This document shows positions 15,788 through 24,579 of a stretch of 38,302 nucleotides of DNA, one piece after another (positions within the stretch are counted from its first letter, which is position 1; the number at the start of each line of letters is the position of its first letter). Source of the DNA: Desulfobacteraceae bacterium (GTDB lineage: Bacteria; Desulfobacterota; Desulfobacteria; Desulfobacterales; Desulfolunaceae); the NCBI GenBank assembly GCA_013619155.1, contig JABXKT010000018.1:1-38302 (forward strand), written 5' to 3'. Under the pieces are notes generated by a model, which worked only from the letters and a program-made list of their open reading frames with translations, was not told the origin of the DNA and did not search any database. The translations under genes were made by a program, and so were the position numbers.

Positions 15788-16085
15788 ATTTGGCGGTGCC
15801 TTCGGCGGCCCTTTCGGCCTCTAAGTTTTTGAAAAGTATGGTAAATAGATCTTCGTGACTATTCAGCTCCTTATTAATAAAAACCAGCCTCCGGTGGGTC
15901 TTTTTCTCAAAAAGCGTCGCAAAAATTTTTCGATGATAGGCATGCAAGCCCATAAGCCATTTTTTCAGGGAATATGAAGGGCCAACGGTCCGTCACATGT
16001 AAAAAACCTGGGGTCCATGGGATTTATGCCCCGGACTCCGGAGGCCTGCTTTTTTTGCTCACCTTAACCGTGGAAGGCACCTTTT
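15788..16085. repeat. Degenerate hairpin repeat element, copy 3
   Basis: Decayed copy or copies in the gap between the Lrp gene and kbl. Recognisable pieces are GCCTTCGGCGGCC (about 15799), GCCTCCGGTGGG followed by the TTTTTCTCAAAAAGCGTCGC variant hairpin (15890-15925), and half of the central palindrome (GGTCCGTCACATG near 15990). CTGGGGTCCATGGGATTTATGCCCCGG (16010-16035 region) and the flank CTTAACCGTGGAAGGC follow. The central hairpin is broken and no longer symmetric. Bases 16086-16299 after it are AT-rich and hold no gene; they may carry the kbl promoter and Lrp sites, but no clear motif was found. Confidence 0.6.
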
Positions 16086-16299
16086 TTGGAGCTGAATAGT
16101 TATGATAAAATTAATCATTATCCATGAAAAATAACAGACATTTTTTTGTGATGACTTTGTTTTTGTTGGTTCTGGTGGCGGCGGAGATTTCAGGCATCTG
16201 TGGACGAATATATGGCCGAAATCCTCAATATAGGGCGTTTCAGGCGCTATCATGCGAGGGCATCATTCATCGATCTCAACTATAATGATGGAAGGGGGT

Positions 16300-17490
16300 A
16301 TGAAAATGGAATTATTCAGGCATCTGGCCCGGGAGAGTGAGGCACTGAAGGCTCAGGGCCTTTTTAAAGAGGAGCGTATCATCATCTCCCCACAGCAGGC
16401 CGAGATCCGTGTGGAGGGCAGCCGTGATGTGATCAATCTCTGTGCCAATAATTATCTCGGCTTGTCCAATAACCCGACGCTCATCGCTGCAGCCCATGCC
16501 TGCCTGGATCAATATGGGTTCGGCATGAGTTCTGTGCGCTTTATCTGCGGTACCCTGGATATCCACAAAGAGCTTGAGGCGGCCATCAGTGATTTTCTGG
16601 GGATGGAGGATACCATTGTCTACAGCTCCTGCTTCGATGCGAACGGGGGGCTTTTTGAAACGCTTCTGGGGCCTGATGACGCCATTATTAGCGATGCCTT
16701 AAATCATGCCAGCATCATCGACGGTGTCCGTCTCTGTAAGGCCAAAAGGTTTCGGTATGCTAACAATGATATGCGTGATCTCGAGGCGCAGTTGAAAGCG
16801 GCTCAAGGGGCCCGTTTTATTTTAATCGCCACCGACGGCGTCTTCTCCATGGATGGCACCATCGCCGATCTTTCATCCATCTGTGATCTGGCCGACCGCT
16901 ATGGTGCGTATGTGATGGTAGATGACTCCCATGCGGTAGGGTTTACCGGTGAGACGGGCAGGGGGACCCATGAGCTTTGTGGTGTCATGGGGCGGGTGGA
17001 TATCATCACCGGCACCCTTGGCAAGGCCTTAGGCGGGGCATCCGGTGGCTACACATCGGCGCGAAAAGAGGTGATTGAGTGGCTGAGACAACGATCGCGC
17101 CCCTACCTCTTCTCCAATAGCCTGGCACCGGTGGTTACGGCTACATCCATTGCCGTCCTCGAGATGCTGAAGTCCAGCTCTGCCCTTCTAAAGACCCTGG
17201 CCGAGAACACCCGGTATTTCCGAGGGGCCATGGAAAAAGCAGGCTTCGATCTGGTCCCTGGAGAGCATGCCATTATTCCCGTTATGCTGGGGGATGCCAC
17301 CCTGGCCAAGGAGATGGCCCATCGCCTCCTGGGGGAGGGGATCTATGTCATCGGGTTTAGCTTCCCCGTCGTCCCCAAGGGCAAGGCGAGAATCCGGACC
17401 CAGATGTCTGCCAGTCACACCCGGGATCATCTGGACAGGGCCATTGCTGCATTTATCAAGGTGGGCAGAGAGATGGGGGTGATTGATTAA
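16300..17490 (+). CDS. kbl: 2-amino-3-ketobutyrate CoA ligase (glycine C-acetyltransferase)
   Basis: About 396 residues. Cleaves 2-amino-3-ketobutyrate with CoA to glycine and acetyl-CoA; PLP-dependent, alpha-oxoamine synthase family, soluble. Very close to the E. coli enzyme across its length: [56 protein letters not shown] and the PLP-lysine motif [14 protein letters not shown] (Lys about residue 242). The open frame extends upstream to 16252. I place the start at ATG 16300 or 16306, where the protein aligns with E. coli Kbl and GAAGGGGG lies just upstream. It pairs with tdh downstream. Confidence 0.97.
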   Translation: MKMELFRHLARESEALKAQGLFKEERIIISPQQAEIRVEGSRDVINLCANNYLGLSNNPTLIAAAHACLDQYGFGMSSVRFICGTLDIHKELEAAISDFLGMEDTIVYSSCFDANGGLFETLLGPDDAIISDALNHASIIDGVRLCKAKRFRYANNDMRDLEAQLKAAQGARFILIATDGVFSMDGTIADLSSICDLADRYGAYVMVDDSHAVGFTGETGRGTHELCGVMGRVDIITGTLGKALGGASGGYTSARKEVIEWLRQRSRPYLFSNSLAPVVTATSIAVLEMLKSSSALLKTLAENTRYFRGAMEKAGFDLVPGEHAIIPVMLGDATLAKEMAHRLLGEGIYVIGFSFPVVPKGKARIRTQMSASHTRDHLDRAIAAFIKVGREMGVID

Positions 17491-17575
17491 GGGCATTTTT
17501 CGTCACGACTTAAGGGCCTCCTCGAAAAGGGGGCCTCACCTTGACTCCAATCGGACCATGAAGAAGAGGTAAGCG

Positions 17576-18613
17576 ATGGATAAAATGAAGGTTTTGATGA
17601 AGACACGACCCGAAGTGGGGATCTGGATGGAAGAGGCACCGATTCCCAAACCCGGGCACAACGATCTCTTGATCCAGGTGAAAAAAACCGCCATCTGCGG
17701 AACGGATATCCATATCTACAACTGGGACCCATGGTCCCAGGAGACCATCCCCACGCCCATGATCATCGGTCATGAATTTTCCGGTGTCGTGGTGGAGCTG
17801 GGAAGTGAGGTGGAGGGCTATATGCTCGGAGATCGGGTCTCTGCCGAGGGGCATGTGACCTGTGGATATTGTCGGAATTGTAAGGCGGGGAAGCGCCATC
17901 TCTGCCGGAACACCTCGGGTATCGGTGTCAACCGAACCGGCTGTTTTGCCGAGTACATTTCGGTGCCGGCCATCAACGCCTTTCCCATTCCTTCCGCCAT
18001 TAGTGATGAGACCGCCTCGGTACTGGATCCCCTGGGAAATGCCACCCACACCGCCCTCTCCTTCGATCTGGTGGGGGAGGATGTGCTCATCACCGGGGCG
18101 GGACCCATCGGTATTATGGCCGTTGCCATTGCCCGGCATGCGGGGGCCCGACATGTGGTTATCACCGATGTGAATGATTATCGCCTCGATCTGGCCCTGA
18201 AGATGGGGGCCAGCCGGGCCGTCAATGTGACCCGTGAGGGAGAGTCCATTGCCCATGCCATGGCCGATTTAAAGATGGGGGAGGGCTTTGATGTGGGGCT
18301 CGAGATGTCCGGCAATCCCCAGGCATTTCGCGATATGCTCTCTGTCTTAAATTTTGGGGGTAATATTGCCCTTCTGGGGATCCAGCCTCCCGAGACGGCC
18401 ATCGACTGGTCTCAAATCATATTTAAAGGCTTGAAACTCAAAGGTATTTACGGGCGGGAGATGTTTGAGACCTGGTATAAGATGACGAGTATGCTTCAAA
18501 GTGGCCTGGATATCTCAGCGGTCATCACCCATCGCTTTGGTGTCGACGATTTCCAGAAGGGCTTTGATATCATGCGCTCCGGTGAATCGGGAAAGGTGAT
18601 CCTGGAGTGGTAG
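17576..18613 (+). CDS. tdh: L-threonine 3-dehydrogenase
   Basis: 345 residues, zinc-dependent medium-chain dehydrogenase. Oxidises L-threonine with NAD+ to 2-amino-3-ketobutyrate, which Kbl then splits. The catalytic zinc motif is [14 protein letters not shown] (Cys about 41) with GHEFSG (His 66). The structural zinc motif is [15 protein letters not shown], and the Rossmann segment is [15 protein letters not shown]. The gene starts 85 bases after kbl with AAGAGG six bases upstream. A GC-rich hairpin (GGCCTCC/GGGGGCC, about 17513-17536) lies in the gap but has no T run, so the genes are likely co-transcribed. Confidence 0.97.
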   Translation: MDKMKVLMKTRPEVGIWMEEAPIPKPGHNDLLIQVKKTAICGTDIHIYNWDPWSQETIPTPMIIGHEFSGVVVELGSEVEGYMLGDRVSAEGHVTCGYCRNCKAGKRHLCRNTSGIGVNRTGCFAEYISVPAINAFPIPSAISDETASVLDPLGNATHTALSFDLVGEDVLITGAGPIGIMAVAIARHAGARHVVITDVNDYRLDLALKMGASRAVNVTREGESIAHAMADLKMGEGFDVGLEMSGNPQAFRDMLSVLNFGGNIALLGIQPPETAIDWSQIIFKGLKLKGIYGREMFETWYKMTSMLQSGLDISAVITHRFGVDDFQKGFDIMRSGESGKVILEW

Positions 18614-18633
18614 CCTATCCTTACTTGAAAAGC

Positions 18634-18698
18634 AGCCCGTCACATTCATCAAAACGTTTTTGTGGCACTTTTTTTAGAAAAAAAGAGCCAGCGCCAGA
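18634..18698 (-). repeat. Truncated hairpin repeat fragment, copy 4
   Basis: CCCGTCACATTCATCAAAA followed by CGTTTTTGTGGC and a CTTTTTTTAGAAAAAAAG hairpin resembles, in the same order, the right half of the copy at 34.36-34.43 kb. Only the right arm of the central palindrome and the alternative A/T-rich hairpin remain. Confidence 0.5.
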
Positions 18699-18704
18699 GA
18701 CAAT

Positions 18705-18875
18705 GCGGTGAATGTTTAGCCTCCGGCGGCCCTGCCGGGAGCCAACCTTTTGGAAAGGTTGCCAAATAGGATTTAATAGTGACCATGACGGGCCTTTGGA
18801 CTGTCATGGTCACTCACTTGGGGTGTCCCTGGCCGCCGGAGGCTCAGTTTTTAAATCCGCTTTAACCATAGAAGG
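18705..18875 (+). repeat. Hairpin repeat element, copy 5
   Basis: Core 18719-18843 is closed by GCCTCCGGCGGCC (18719-18731) and its exact inverse GGCCGCCGGAGGC (18831-18843). Hairpin 1 is CCAACCTTT/AAAGGTTG (18742-18761). The central palindrome is 18779-18794 with 18798-18813, 14 of 16 pairs, with two changes in the right arm. The third hairpin is shortened. The right flank CTTTAACCATAGAAGGC joins directly to the next copy. Confidence 0.85.
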
Positions 18876-19098
18876 CAATGCGGTGAACGCTTAGCCTCTG
18901 GCGGCCCTGCCGGGAGCCAACCTTTTGCCAATTTTTATGAGCGGGGCTTGCCAAACAACTATTCTCAAGCCCCTTTGGGTTTAAGCGAAGAATCAAAGGC
19001 GGATGTGATTTACCCCGAGGCACGAGGGGTAAAGCGCATACGCTACCCGCTTTCAAGGTGGCACACCTTGCCGCCGGAGGCCCGTTTTTTGGTTACGT
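18876..19098 (+). repeat. Hairpin repeat element, copy 6 (variant interior)
   Basis: Tandem with copy 5. Core 18894-19081 runs from GCCTCTGGCGGCC to GCCGCCGGAGGC. Instead of the 16-bp palindrome it carries a longer alternative interior with TTACCCCGAGGCACGAGGGGTAA (about 19011-19033), a hairpin also met in modified form at 24.26, 28.13, 29.70 and 36.95 kb. Confidence 0.75.
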
Positions 19099-19115
19099 AT
19101 AAAAGGGAAAATAAA

Positions 19116-19140
19116 AAAAGGGCCCCAGGGGGCCCTTTTA
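19116..19140. terminator. Bidirectional terminator, serves sstT (minus)
   Basis: A run of A, GGGCCCC, a short loop, GGGGCCC and a T run form a symmetric terminator 28 bases past the sstT stop on the minus strand, where it is followed by a long T-rich tract. It could also stop readthrough from the tdh side. Confidence 0.75.
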
Positions 19141-19167
19141 TCGTGATGCGCGTCTTTCATTTATCTC

Positions 19168-20412
19168 TTAAGCGGCGGCGGTATCTGGCTTGCTGATGGA
19201 CGATGTTCCCGAACCATAGTCCGCTGCAGCGGTGAAGATCACATCCGTGGAGCTGTTGAGAGCTGTCTCGGCGGAGTCTTGAATCACACCGATGATGAAT
19301 CCGGCGGCCACCACCTGCATGGAGATCTCATTGGGAACCCCAAAGAGACTGCATGCCAAGGGTATGAGGAGCAAGGATCCACCGGCCACACCAGAGGCCC
19401 CACAGGCAGAGACAGAGGCGATGATACTCAAGAGCAGTGCCGTGGCGATATCGACTTCGATACCCAAGGTGTGTACCGCCGCCAGGGTCATGACGGTGAT
19501 GGTGACGGCCGCGCCACCCATGTTGATGGTGGCGCCCAAGGGGATGGAGACGGAGTATGTGTCTTCGTGGAGGTTAAGACGTTTACACAAATCCATGTTA
19601 ACCGGGATGTTGGCGGCAGAACTTCGGGTGAAGAAAGCCGTGACGCCGCTCTCTCGCAGGCAGGTAAAGATTAAGGGGTACGGGTTGCGTCGGGTCTTGA
19701 CGAAGACGATGACAGGGTTCACCACCAAGGCGATGATGACCATGGAGCCTAAGAGTATCTGGAGAAGATGGGTGTAGCCCGCCAGTGCGGTAAAACCTGT
19801 GGTGGCAATGGTTTGCCCCACGAGGCCAAAGATACCCAAGGGGGCAAAGCGGATTACCAGCTTGACGATGCTGGAGACGCCGTGGGAGAGATCCATCAAT
19901 ATGGCTTTTGTCCCCTCACCCGCATGCTGAAAGGCGATCCCCAGGGCGATGGCCCAGGCGAGGATGCCAATGAAGTTGCCTGAGGCAAGGGCGTTGATGG
20001 GGTTGTCCACGATCTTGAATAGTAAGGTGTTGAGGACCTCACCGATGCCGTTGGGCGGGGTGGCGGAGGTGGTGGAGGCCACTAGGGTCAAGGTCGTGGG
20101 AAAGAGGAAGCTTAAGGTGACGGCTACCAGTGCCGCCATGAATGTACCCACAAGGTATAGACCGATGACCGAGCGCATGTGGGTGTGCGTGCCTCGTTTC
20201 TGGCTTGCAATGGATGAGGCCACGATAACAAAAACGAGAATGGGTGCAACGGCCTTGAGGGCCTTGACGAACAAGCTGCCCAAAAGACCGGCCGAGTTTG
20301 CTGCATCGGGTGCCGCCAAGGCGAGAATGACCCCCGCAACGATCCCCCCCATAATTTGTAGTACCAGGCTGCCCGATATTATTTTTTTAAAAATCCCTAC
20401 CACGTAGTTCAT
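19168..20412 (-). CDS. sstT: Na+/serine-threonine symporter SstT
   Basis: 414 residues from the ATG at 20412, chosen because GGGGGA lies five bases upstream and the protein then begins like known SstT. Member of the dicarboxylate/amino acid:cation symporter (DAACS, GltP-like) family, with about eight helices and two re-entrant loops in the inner membrane. Family blocks include [36 protein letters not shown] and [20 protein letters not shown]. SstT imports serine and threonine with sodium, which would feed the neighbouring kbl-tdh pathway. Its own promoter and palindrome lie upstream. Confidence 0.94.
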   Translation of the reverse strand: MNYVVGIFKKIISGSLVLQIMGGIVAGVILALAAPDAANSAGLLGSLFVKALKAVAPILVFVIVASSIASQKRGTHTHMRSVIGLYLVGTFMAALVAVTLSFLFPTTLTLVASTTSATPPNGIGEVLNTLLFKIVDNPINALASGNFIGILAWAIALGIAFQHAGEGTKAILMDLSHGVSSIVKLVIRFAPLGIFGLVGQTIATTGFTALAGYTHLLQILLGSMVIIALVVNPVIVFVKTRRNPYPLIFTCLRESGVTAFFTRSSAANIPVNMDLCKRLNLHEDTYSVSIPLGATINMGGAAVTITVMTLAAVHTLGIEVDIATALLLSIIASVSACGASGVAGGSLLLIPLACSLFGVPNEISMQVVAAGFIIGVIQDSAETALNSSTDVIFTAAADYGSGTSSISKPDTAAA

Positions 20413-20424
20413 GGAAATCCCCCA

Positions 20425-20439
20425 ATATTGAGTCAATAT
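20425..20439 (-). promoter_or_regulatory. Palindromic operator candidate in the sstT leader
   Basis: ATATTGAGTCAATAT is a perfect 7-bp inverted repeat with a one-base centre, located between the predicted sstT promoter and its ribosome binding site. Position suggests a repressor site. The cognate regulator is unknown. Confidence 0.4.
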
Positions 20440-20461
20440 ATCTGTGATACCGTCGTGTTAT

Positions 20462-20491
20462 CTAATATGGGAACGGCCTTCTATCTGTCAA
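20462..20491 (-). promoter_or_regulatory. Sigma-70-type promoter for sstT
   Basis: On the minus strand TTGACA (20491-20486) is followed after 18 bases by TATTAG (20467-20462), about 50 bases upstream of the sstT start. The -35 is perfect and the -10 weaker. Confidence 0.55.
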
Positions 20492-20880
20492 TATTTTATT
20501 TAAAAATGATGAGAAACCTAAATGTGGACCCTGTTTTTTGCGTATTTAGTAGTTAGCTCCCCGGAACAACTGTTTGGCAAATTTATTTTGATCGCCTCCT
20601 TGAGCCATCCCCTTTTGGCCTTAGAATAGGGGGGGCACATCTATTCGAGGCCCTCTCCGGTGAGTGATGTAGTTCCCTGTATTTTATCTAAATTTTTAGT
20701 GTGAATAATATTTGGAATATATATTTAAGATATGGGCCCCCGAGCTGAAATTCTTGCCGGGGTGGGTCGATGGCCCTTTCCACACATCTTATTTGAGTGA
20801 TGGTACCCCTTACTCCCCAGTTTTAAGGCCCCTTCGCTTTATTTTTGGAGGGCCCCCTTATCTTCAATCCCTTTTTTTCC
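20492..20880. other. Intergenic stretch without a supportable gene
   Basis: About 390 bases between the sstT promoter and the predicted bza promoter. The open frames present are short and T-rich, with no recognisable family or ribosome binding site. No repeat-element core is present here. Confidence 0.45.
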
Positions 20881-20908
20881 TTGACGCCCTTTGCCTATTT
20901 CATGTAGT
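20881..20908 (+). promoter_or_regulatory. Possible sigma-70 promoter for the cobalamin riboswitch transcript
   Basis: TTGACG, 16 bases, TGTAGT, about 55 bases upstream of the riboswitch. Spacing and -35 are reasonable; the -10 is poor. Confidence 0.35.
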
Positions 20909-20964
20909 GGATTAAAGCGTCTTCGAGATGTTTTCTAAGGCGCACACTAAATAAATTTGTCATA

Positions 20965-21146
20965 CGGTATCATGCAAACGGAACTACGGTGAAATTCCGT
21001 GACGGTCCCGCCGCTGTAACCGGGTGGTTCGGCGCAGGTCTCTTTTGAGAGACCCGTCACTGTCTCCTAAGAAACAATGAAAGGAGACGGGAAGGCGTGC
21101 CGGGCGAGAATCAAACCCCGGAAGTCAGAAGACGTGCATGAGACTA
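20965..21146 (+). promoter_or_regulatory. Cobalamin (adenosylcobalamin-class) riboswitch
   Basis: The core CGGTGAAATTCCGTGACGG followed by CCCGCCGCTGTAACCGG, GGGAAGGCG, and the B12-box-like GGAAGTCAGAAGAC (21119-21132) are all in the expected order. The closing stem P1 is CATGCA (20971-20976) with TGCATG (21135-21140). It precedes an intrinsic terminator and the ThiC-family gene. Binding of a cobamide is expected to lower expression of the downstream genes. Confidence 0.95.
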
Positions 21147-21167
21147 TTATTGACCGAGTCCGATGGC

Positions 21168-21217
21168 AAAGGGCTCTGTGGGACGGCTAGGGCTGTCTCC
21201 ACAGAGCCCTTTTTTTA
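21168..21217 (+). terminator. Riboswitch expression-platform terminator
   Basis: Perfect 11-bp stem GGGCTCTGTGG (21171-21181) with CCACAGAGCCC (21199-21209), followed by seven T, 31 bases after the riboswitch P1. It is placed to act as the off-state of the cobalamin riboswitch, about 150 bases before the first gene. Confidence 0.85.
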
Positions 21218-21364
21218 TTGCCTGAAATTATCGGCATGGGCCCTTTACGGTGAGAGGGTGCATTGTCCGGTGAAGATCAGGGTGGCCGATGGATTCGGTG
21301 GCCGAACTATCATGATGGTGGCAGCAAATACGTGACTGCCGATACACGTAAGGAGCACAAAGAA

Positions 21365-22684
21365 ATGACTGTTAAGACCCAGATTGAGTTGGCCCGGGAC
21401 GGCGTGGTTTCCCCCCAGATGCAGGAAGTTGCCGAAAAAGAGAATTATGCCCCGGAGCGCATTCGTGAGCTGGTGGCCAGAGGCGAGATCGTTATTCCCA
21501 ACAACCCCAAGTTCAAGGGGCCGGCCGTGGGTATTGGAACGGGTCTCCGAACCAAGGTAAACGCCTCCATTGGCACCAGTTCCGATATCTGTGATATCAG
21601 CAGTGAGATTGAAAAGGCCCTGGCCGCAGAAGAGGAGGGGGCCGATACTCTGATGGAACTCTCCGCCGGGGGGGATCTGGATCTTGTGCGTCGTGAAGTG
21701 CTGGCCGCCACCCACCTCCCTTTGGGCAACGTTCCCCTCTACCAGGCATTTAAAGAGACGGCACGCATCCACCAGGACCCGTGTAAACTCGATCCCGAGT
21801 ATCTCTTCGATCTCATCGAGCAGCAGCTCCAAGATGGTCTCTCCTTTATGGCCATCCACTGCGGGATCAACCAGTATACCATCGAGCGCCTTCGCGCCCA
21901 GGGCTTCCGTTACGGGGGGCTCGCCTCCAAGGGCGGTACCTTCATGGTGGCTTGGATGGATGCCACCAAGCGCGAGAACCCCTTGTATGAGCAGTTCGAT
22001 CGTGTCTGCGCCCTGATGAAGAAGTATGATGCGGTACTCTCCCTTGGCAACGGTATTCGTGCAGGGGCCATCCATGATAGCCATGATCGTGCCCAGATGG
22101 CTGAGATGATCATCAACTGCGAGCTGGCCGAGTTGGGTCGCGATATGGGCTGCCAGATGATGGTGGAGGGACCCGGTCATGTGCCCTTGGATGAGATCGA
22201 AGGCAATATTATGCTTGAAAAACGCATGAGTGGAAAGGCCCCTTACTATGTTCTTGGCCCCATCCCATGTGACACCGGTGCCGGATACGACCACATTACC
22301 GCCGCCATCGGCGCTGCCAGCTCCGCCCGTTTTGGTGCCGACCTTATCTGCTATATTACCCCCGCCGAGCACCTGGCATTGCCCACCGTCCAGGACGTCC
22401 GAGAAGGGGTGCGAGCCACTCGTCTGGCCACCCGCATTGGCGATATCGCCAAGTATCCCGATCGTCGTGAGAATGAAAAAATGGCCGCCATGGCCCGTCG
22501 TGAGATGCGATGGGACGACCTGGAAAAATACCTCCTCTTTCCTGAGGTGGCCAAGTCTATTCGTGCCGAGCGCTGCCCCGAACAAGAAGATACCTGCACC
22601 ATGTGCGGTGACTTTTGCGCCATGAAGAAAGGGATGGAAGTGTTCGAACCCGATATTAAAGGCGATAAAATCTACAAAGGGTAG
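21365..22684 (+). CDS. bzaF: ThiC-family radical SAM enzyme, probable 5-hydroxybenzimidazole synthase BzaF
   Basis: 439 residues from the ATG at 21365 (AAGGAG nine bases upstream; the protein then starts MTVKTQIELARDG as in the family). ThiC-family landmarks include FKGPAVGIGTGL, MELSAGGDLD, GGTFMVAWM, EGPGHVPLDEI and a C-terminal cysteine motif CTMCGDFC that holds the [4Fe-4S] cluster. ThiC makes the thiamin pyrimidine from aminoimidazole ribotide. Its paralogue BzaF turns the same substrate into 5-hydroxybenzimidazole for the lower ligand of cobamides under anaerobic conditions. The cobalamin riboswitch upstream and cobT plus a methyltransferase downstream favour BzaF. Sequence alone does not exclude ThiC. 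Confidence 0.75.
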   Translation: MTVKTQIELARDGVVSPQMQEVAEKENYAPERIRELVARGEIVIPNNPKFKGPAVGIGTGLRTKVNASIGTSSDICDISSEIEKALAAEEEGADTLMELSAGGDLDLVRREVLAATHLPLGNVPLYQAFKETARIHQDPCKLDPEYLFDLIEQQLQDGLSFMAIHCGINQYTIERLRAQGFRYGGLASKGGTFMVAWMDATKRENPLYEQFDRVCALMKKYDAVLSLGNGIRAGAIHDSHDRAQMAEMIINCELAELGRDMGCQMMVEGPGHVPLDEIEGNIMLEKRMSGKAPYYVLGPIPCDTGAGYDHITAAIGAASSARFGADLICYITPAEHLALPTVQDVREGVRATRLATRIGDIAKYPDRRENEKMAAMARREMRWDDLEKYLLFPEVAKSIRAERCPEQEDTCTMCGDFCAMKKGMEVFEPDIKGDKIYKG

Positions 22685-22695
22685 GGCATAAAAAA

Positions 22696-22733
22696 AGCCG
22701 TCCATGGTGCCATCTCTCCAACCACTGGCACCA
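22696..22733 (+). promoter_or_regulatory. Hairpin after bzaF
   Basis: CCATGGTGCCA pairs perfectly with TGGCACCATGG across a 13-base loop just after the bzaF stop. The outer GCC/GGC bases extend the stem. No T run follows, so it looks like an mRNA-stabilising or processing structure rather than a terminator. A second hairpin (GCGATATGCCC/GGGCACATCGC, about 22755-22787) follows. Confidence 0.5.
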
Positions 22734-22950
22734 TGGGAGCGGTGGCTTTAAAAAGCGATATGCCCTCTTTTTTAAGGGCACATCGCCTCCGCATCCAAGC
22801 GTTCTGTATGGCGACCTTAATTTAAGGTGGGCCCAAAAGGACCGCCGTCAGTACCCATTTATCTGAATTCTTCGGGCGATAGGTATCGGGTACATCATGG
22901 AGATCCCGAGTGATACGCCATGACCATACTGTTTTCGAGATATTTTGCCT

Positions 22951-22995
22951 CCCGTGATTTTGTTTGCATCGCCGGGGGCTTTTTTTATTTTTGGG
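22951..22995 (+). terminator. Terminator-like hairpin in the cobT leader
   Basis: GCCTCC pairs with GGGGGC (one G-U) and is followed by seven T, A and five T, ending just before the cobT ribosome binding site GGGAGGTG. It lies at the end of a 323-base gap inside the putative bza operon and could be an attenuator. The stem is short and the loop long. Confidence 0.4.
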
Positions 22996-23007
22996 GAGGT
23001 GTCTGAC

Positions 23008-24075
23008 ATGAGATTGCTCGAAAAAACCATCGGCTCCATTGGTGGCATTGATCGTAAAATGGAAGCGATGGCTCAGGAACGCCTGGCCAACCAGGCTCGT
23101 CCCCAGGGAAGTCTGGGGATTTTAGAGCATCATTCGGCACGGCTTGCCGCCATTGCCGGAACCATCGATGTGAGGCTCGACCGAAAGGTTGTGGTGACCT
23201 GTGCGGGGGATCATGGGGTGGTGGATGAGGGGGTCAGCCTCTTTCCCCAGGAAGTGACCCAGCAGATGGTGCACAATTTTGTGATCAAGGGGGCTTCCAT
23301 CAATGTGCTGGCCAAGCACGCCGGAGCCGAATCCCTGGCCGCAGATATCGGTGTGAAGGCCGATTTTGATCCCGCCCTTCCCATTATCCATAAGAAAGTG
23401 GCCAAAGGTACCGAGAACTTTACCCGAGGGCCTGCTATGACGCGGGAGCAGGCTATTTTGTCCATCGAGGCAGGCATCGAGATTGTGGATGAGCTGGTGG
23501 CCCAAGGGCCCCTGGATATGCTCGGTACCGGAGATATGGGGATCGGTAACACGACGCCCTCCACGGCCATCATTGCCGTTCTCTCCGGAGAGAGGGTGGA
23601 GGATCTCACCGGTCGCGGTACCGGTATTAACGATGAGGCCCTGAAACGTAAAGTGGCCGTCATTAAAAAGGGGATTGCGGTGAACCTCCCGGATCCAAAG
23701 GACTCTTTGGATGTTCTCGCCAAGGTGGGCGGGTATGAAATAGGGGCTCTGGCCGGTCTCGTTTTGGGGGCTGCGGCCCATGGTGTTCCCGTGGTGTGCG
23801 ATGGATTTATCTCTACCGCAGGGGCTCTCATCGCCTGTGATCTGGCGCCCCAGGCCCGTGAGTATCTCTTTGCCAGCCATCGATCTGTGGAGGTGGGACA
23901 CACCTTCATGCATGATCACCTCGGCGTGGAACCCCTCATCGATCTGGGTTTCCGCTTAGGGGAAGGCACCGGTGCCGCCCTGACCATGGAGCTCCTGGAT
24001 GCCGCCACCCGCATCCTGGCCGATATTCTCACCTTTGAGGAGGTGGCTATCAAAGACCCCCATATTAACGGGTAG
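23008..24075 (+). CDS. cobT: Nicotinate-nucleotide:benzimidazole phosphoribosyltransferase CobT
   Basis: 355 residues from the ATG at 23008, preceded by GGGAGGTG. The open frame extends further upstream, but the family N-terminus (LLEKTIGSIGGIDRKME.. .QERLANQARPQGSLG) begins here. CobT transfers phosphoribose from nicotinate mononucleotide to a benzimidazole base, giving the alpha-riboside used as cobamide lower ligand. Motifs: GDHGVVDEGVS.FPQEVT, LGTGDMGIGNTTPSTA, GRGTGI and LGEGTGAAL, where Glu 319 aligns with the catalytic Glu 317 of the Salmonella enzyme. Placement after the BzaF-like gene links it to anaerobic benzimidazole use. Confidence 0.96.
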   Translation: MRLLEKTIGSIGGIDRKMEAMAQERLANQARPQGSLGILEHHSARLAAIAGTIDVRLDRKVVVTCAGDHGVVDEGVSLFPQEVTQQMVHNFVIKGASINVLAKHAGAESLAADIGVKADFDPALPIIHKKVAKGTENFTRGPAMTREQAILSIEAGIEIVDELVAQGPLDMLGTGDMGIGNTTPSTAIIAVLSGERVEDLTGRGTGINDEALKRKVAVIKKGIAVNLPDPKDSLDVLAKVGGYEIGALAGLVLGAAAHGVPVVCDGFISTAGALIACDLAPQAREYLFASHRSVEVGHTFMHDHLGVEPLIDLGFRLGEGTGAALTMELLDAATRILADILTFEEVAIKDPHING

Positions 24076-24100
24076 CGCTCTTATCATCTCTCTTGTGCTA

Positions 24101-24141
24101 CGATACCCCGGTATACTTCATGCCGGGGTATTTCTATTTTA
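24101..24141 (+). terminator. Intrinsic terminator after cobT
   Basis: ATACCCCGG (24103-24111) pairs with CCGGGGTAT (24123-24131), followed by TTTCTATTTT. It lies 28 bases after the cobT stop and suggests the methyltransferase gene may have its own promoter or depend on readthrough. Confidence 0.7.
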
Positions 24142-24180
24142 ATGGGCGAAAAAATGGTGGCCTTAAATTCTTTGGAACTG

Positions 24181-24545
24181 TTTAGCTACGCCTCACTTGG
24201 CCCTGCCGGGGGCCAAAAAAGGTAGGCCAGGGTAAATCCAAAACCAAAGGGAGATGCGATCCCGAGGAATGAGGGGTAAAACGCATTCGTTGGCCTGCTT
24301 CACGGTGGCATACCTCGCCGCTGGCCGCTGGATTAAAGATGCCTCGCTTGGCCCTACCGGGAGCGAACCTTTTACCTGATTTGAAAGGTCGGGCTTGCCG
24401 AACACGCTTTTATAGTAACTGTGACGGGCCTTTGGCCCGTCACAGTTACAAATCTGGGGTCCAGGGGTCCATGGCCGCCGGAGGCTCAAATTTTATGCCC
24501 ACTTTAACCATAGAAAGCTTGTTTTTTCAGTCGGCTGAGATAGCC
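24181..24545 (+). repeat. Hairpin repeat element, copy 7
   Basis: Composite copy. The first part (24190-24340) has the GATCCCGAGGAATGAGGGG hairpin-like module and CATACCTCGCCGC. The core 24341-24485 has a degenerate left end (GCCTCGCTTGGCC) and a perfect right end GGCCGCCGGAGGC. The central palindrome is perfect: 24415-24430 with 24434-24449, loop TTT. The right flank CCACTTTAACCATAGAAAG then CAGTCGGCTGA also occurs at 13.76 kb. Confidence 0.8.
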
Positions 24546-24579
24546 ACTCAATTTTTTTTATTATGATGATGGAGGCGAG

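Noticed and set aside
17513..17536. Hairpin between kbl and tdh as a terminator
   Set aside because: The GC-rich stem has no T run, and tdh has its own good ribosome binding site 40 bases on. More likely a minor processing structure or chance.
20712..20915. Small gene of 67 codons upstream of the cobalamin riboswitch
   Set aside because: No ribosome binding site, Pro/Phe-rich composition and overlap with the likely promoter; nothing supports translation.
21245..22705. Long open frame of 486 codons on the minus strand
   Set aside because: It lies entirely opposite the bzaF gene, which matches a known family. The antisense product is His/Gly-rich and resembles nothing; it is a by-product of GC-rich codon use.
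23122..23919. 265-codon frame opposite cobT
   Set aside because: Antisense shadow of a clearly recognised gene, with unnatural composition rich in His, Gly and Ile.
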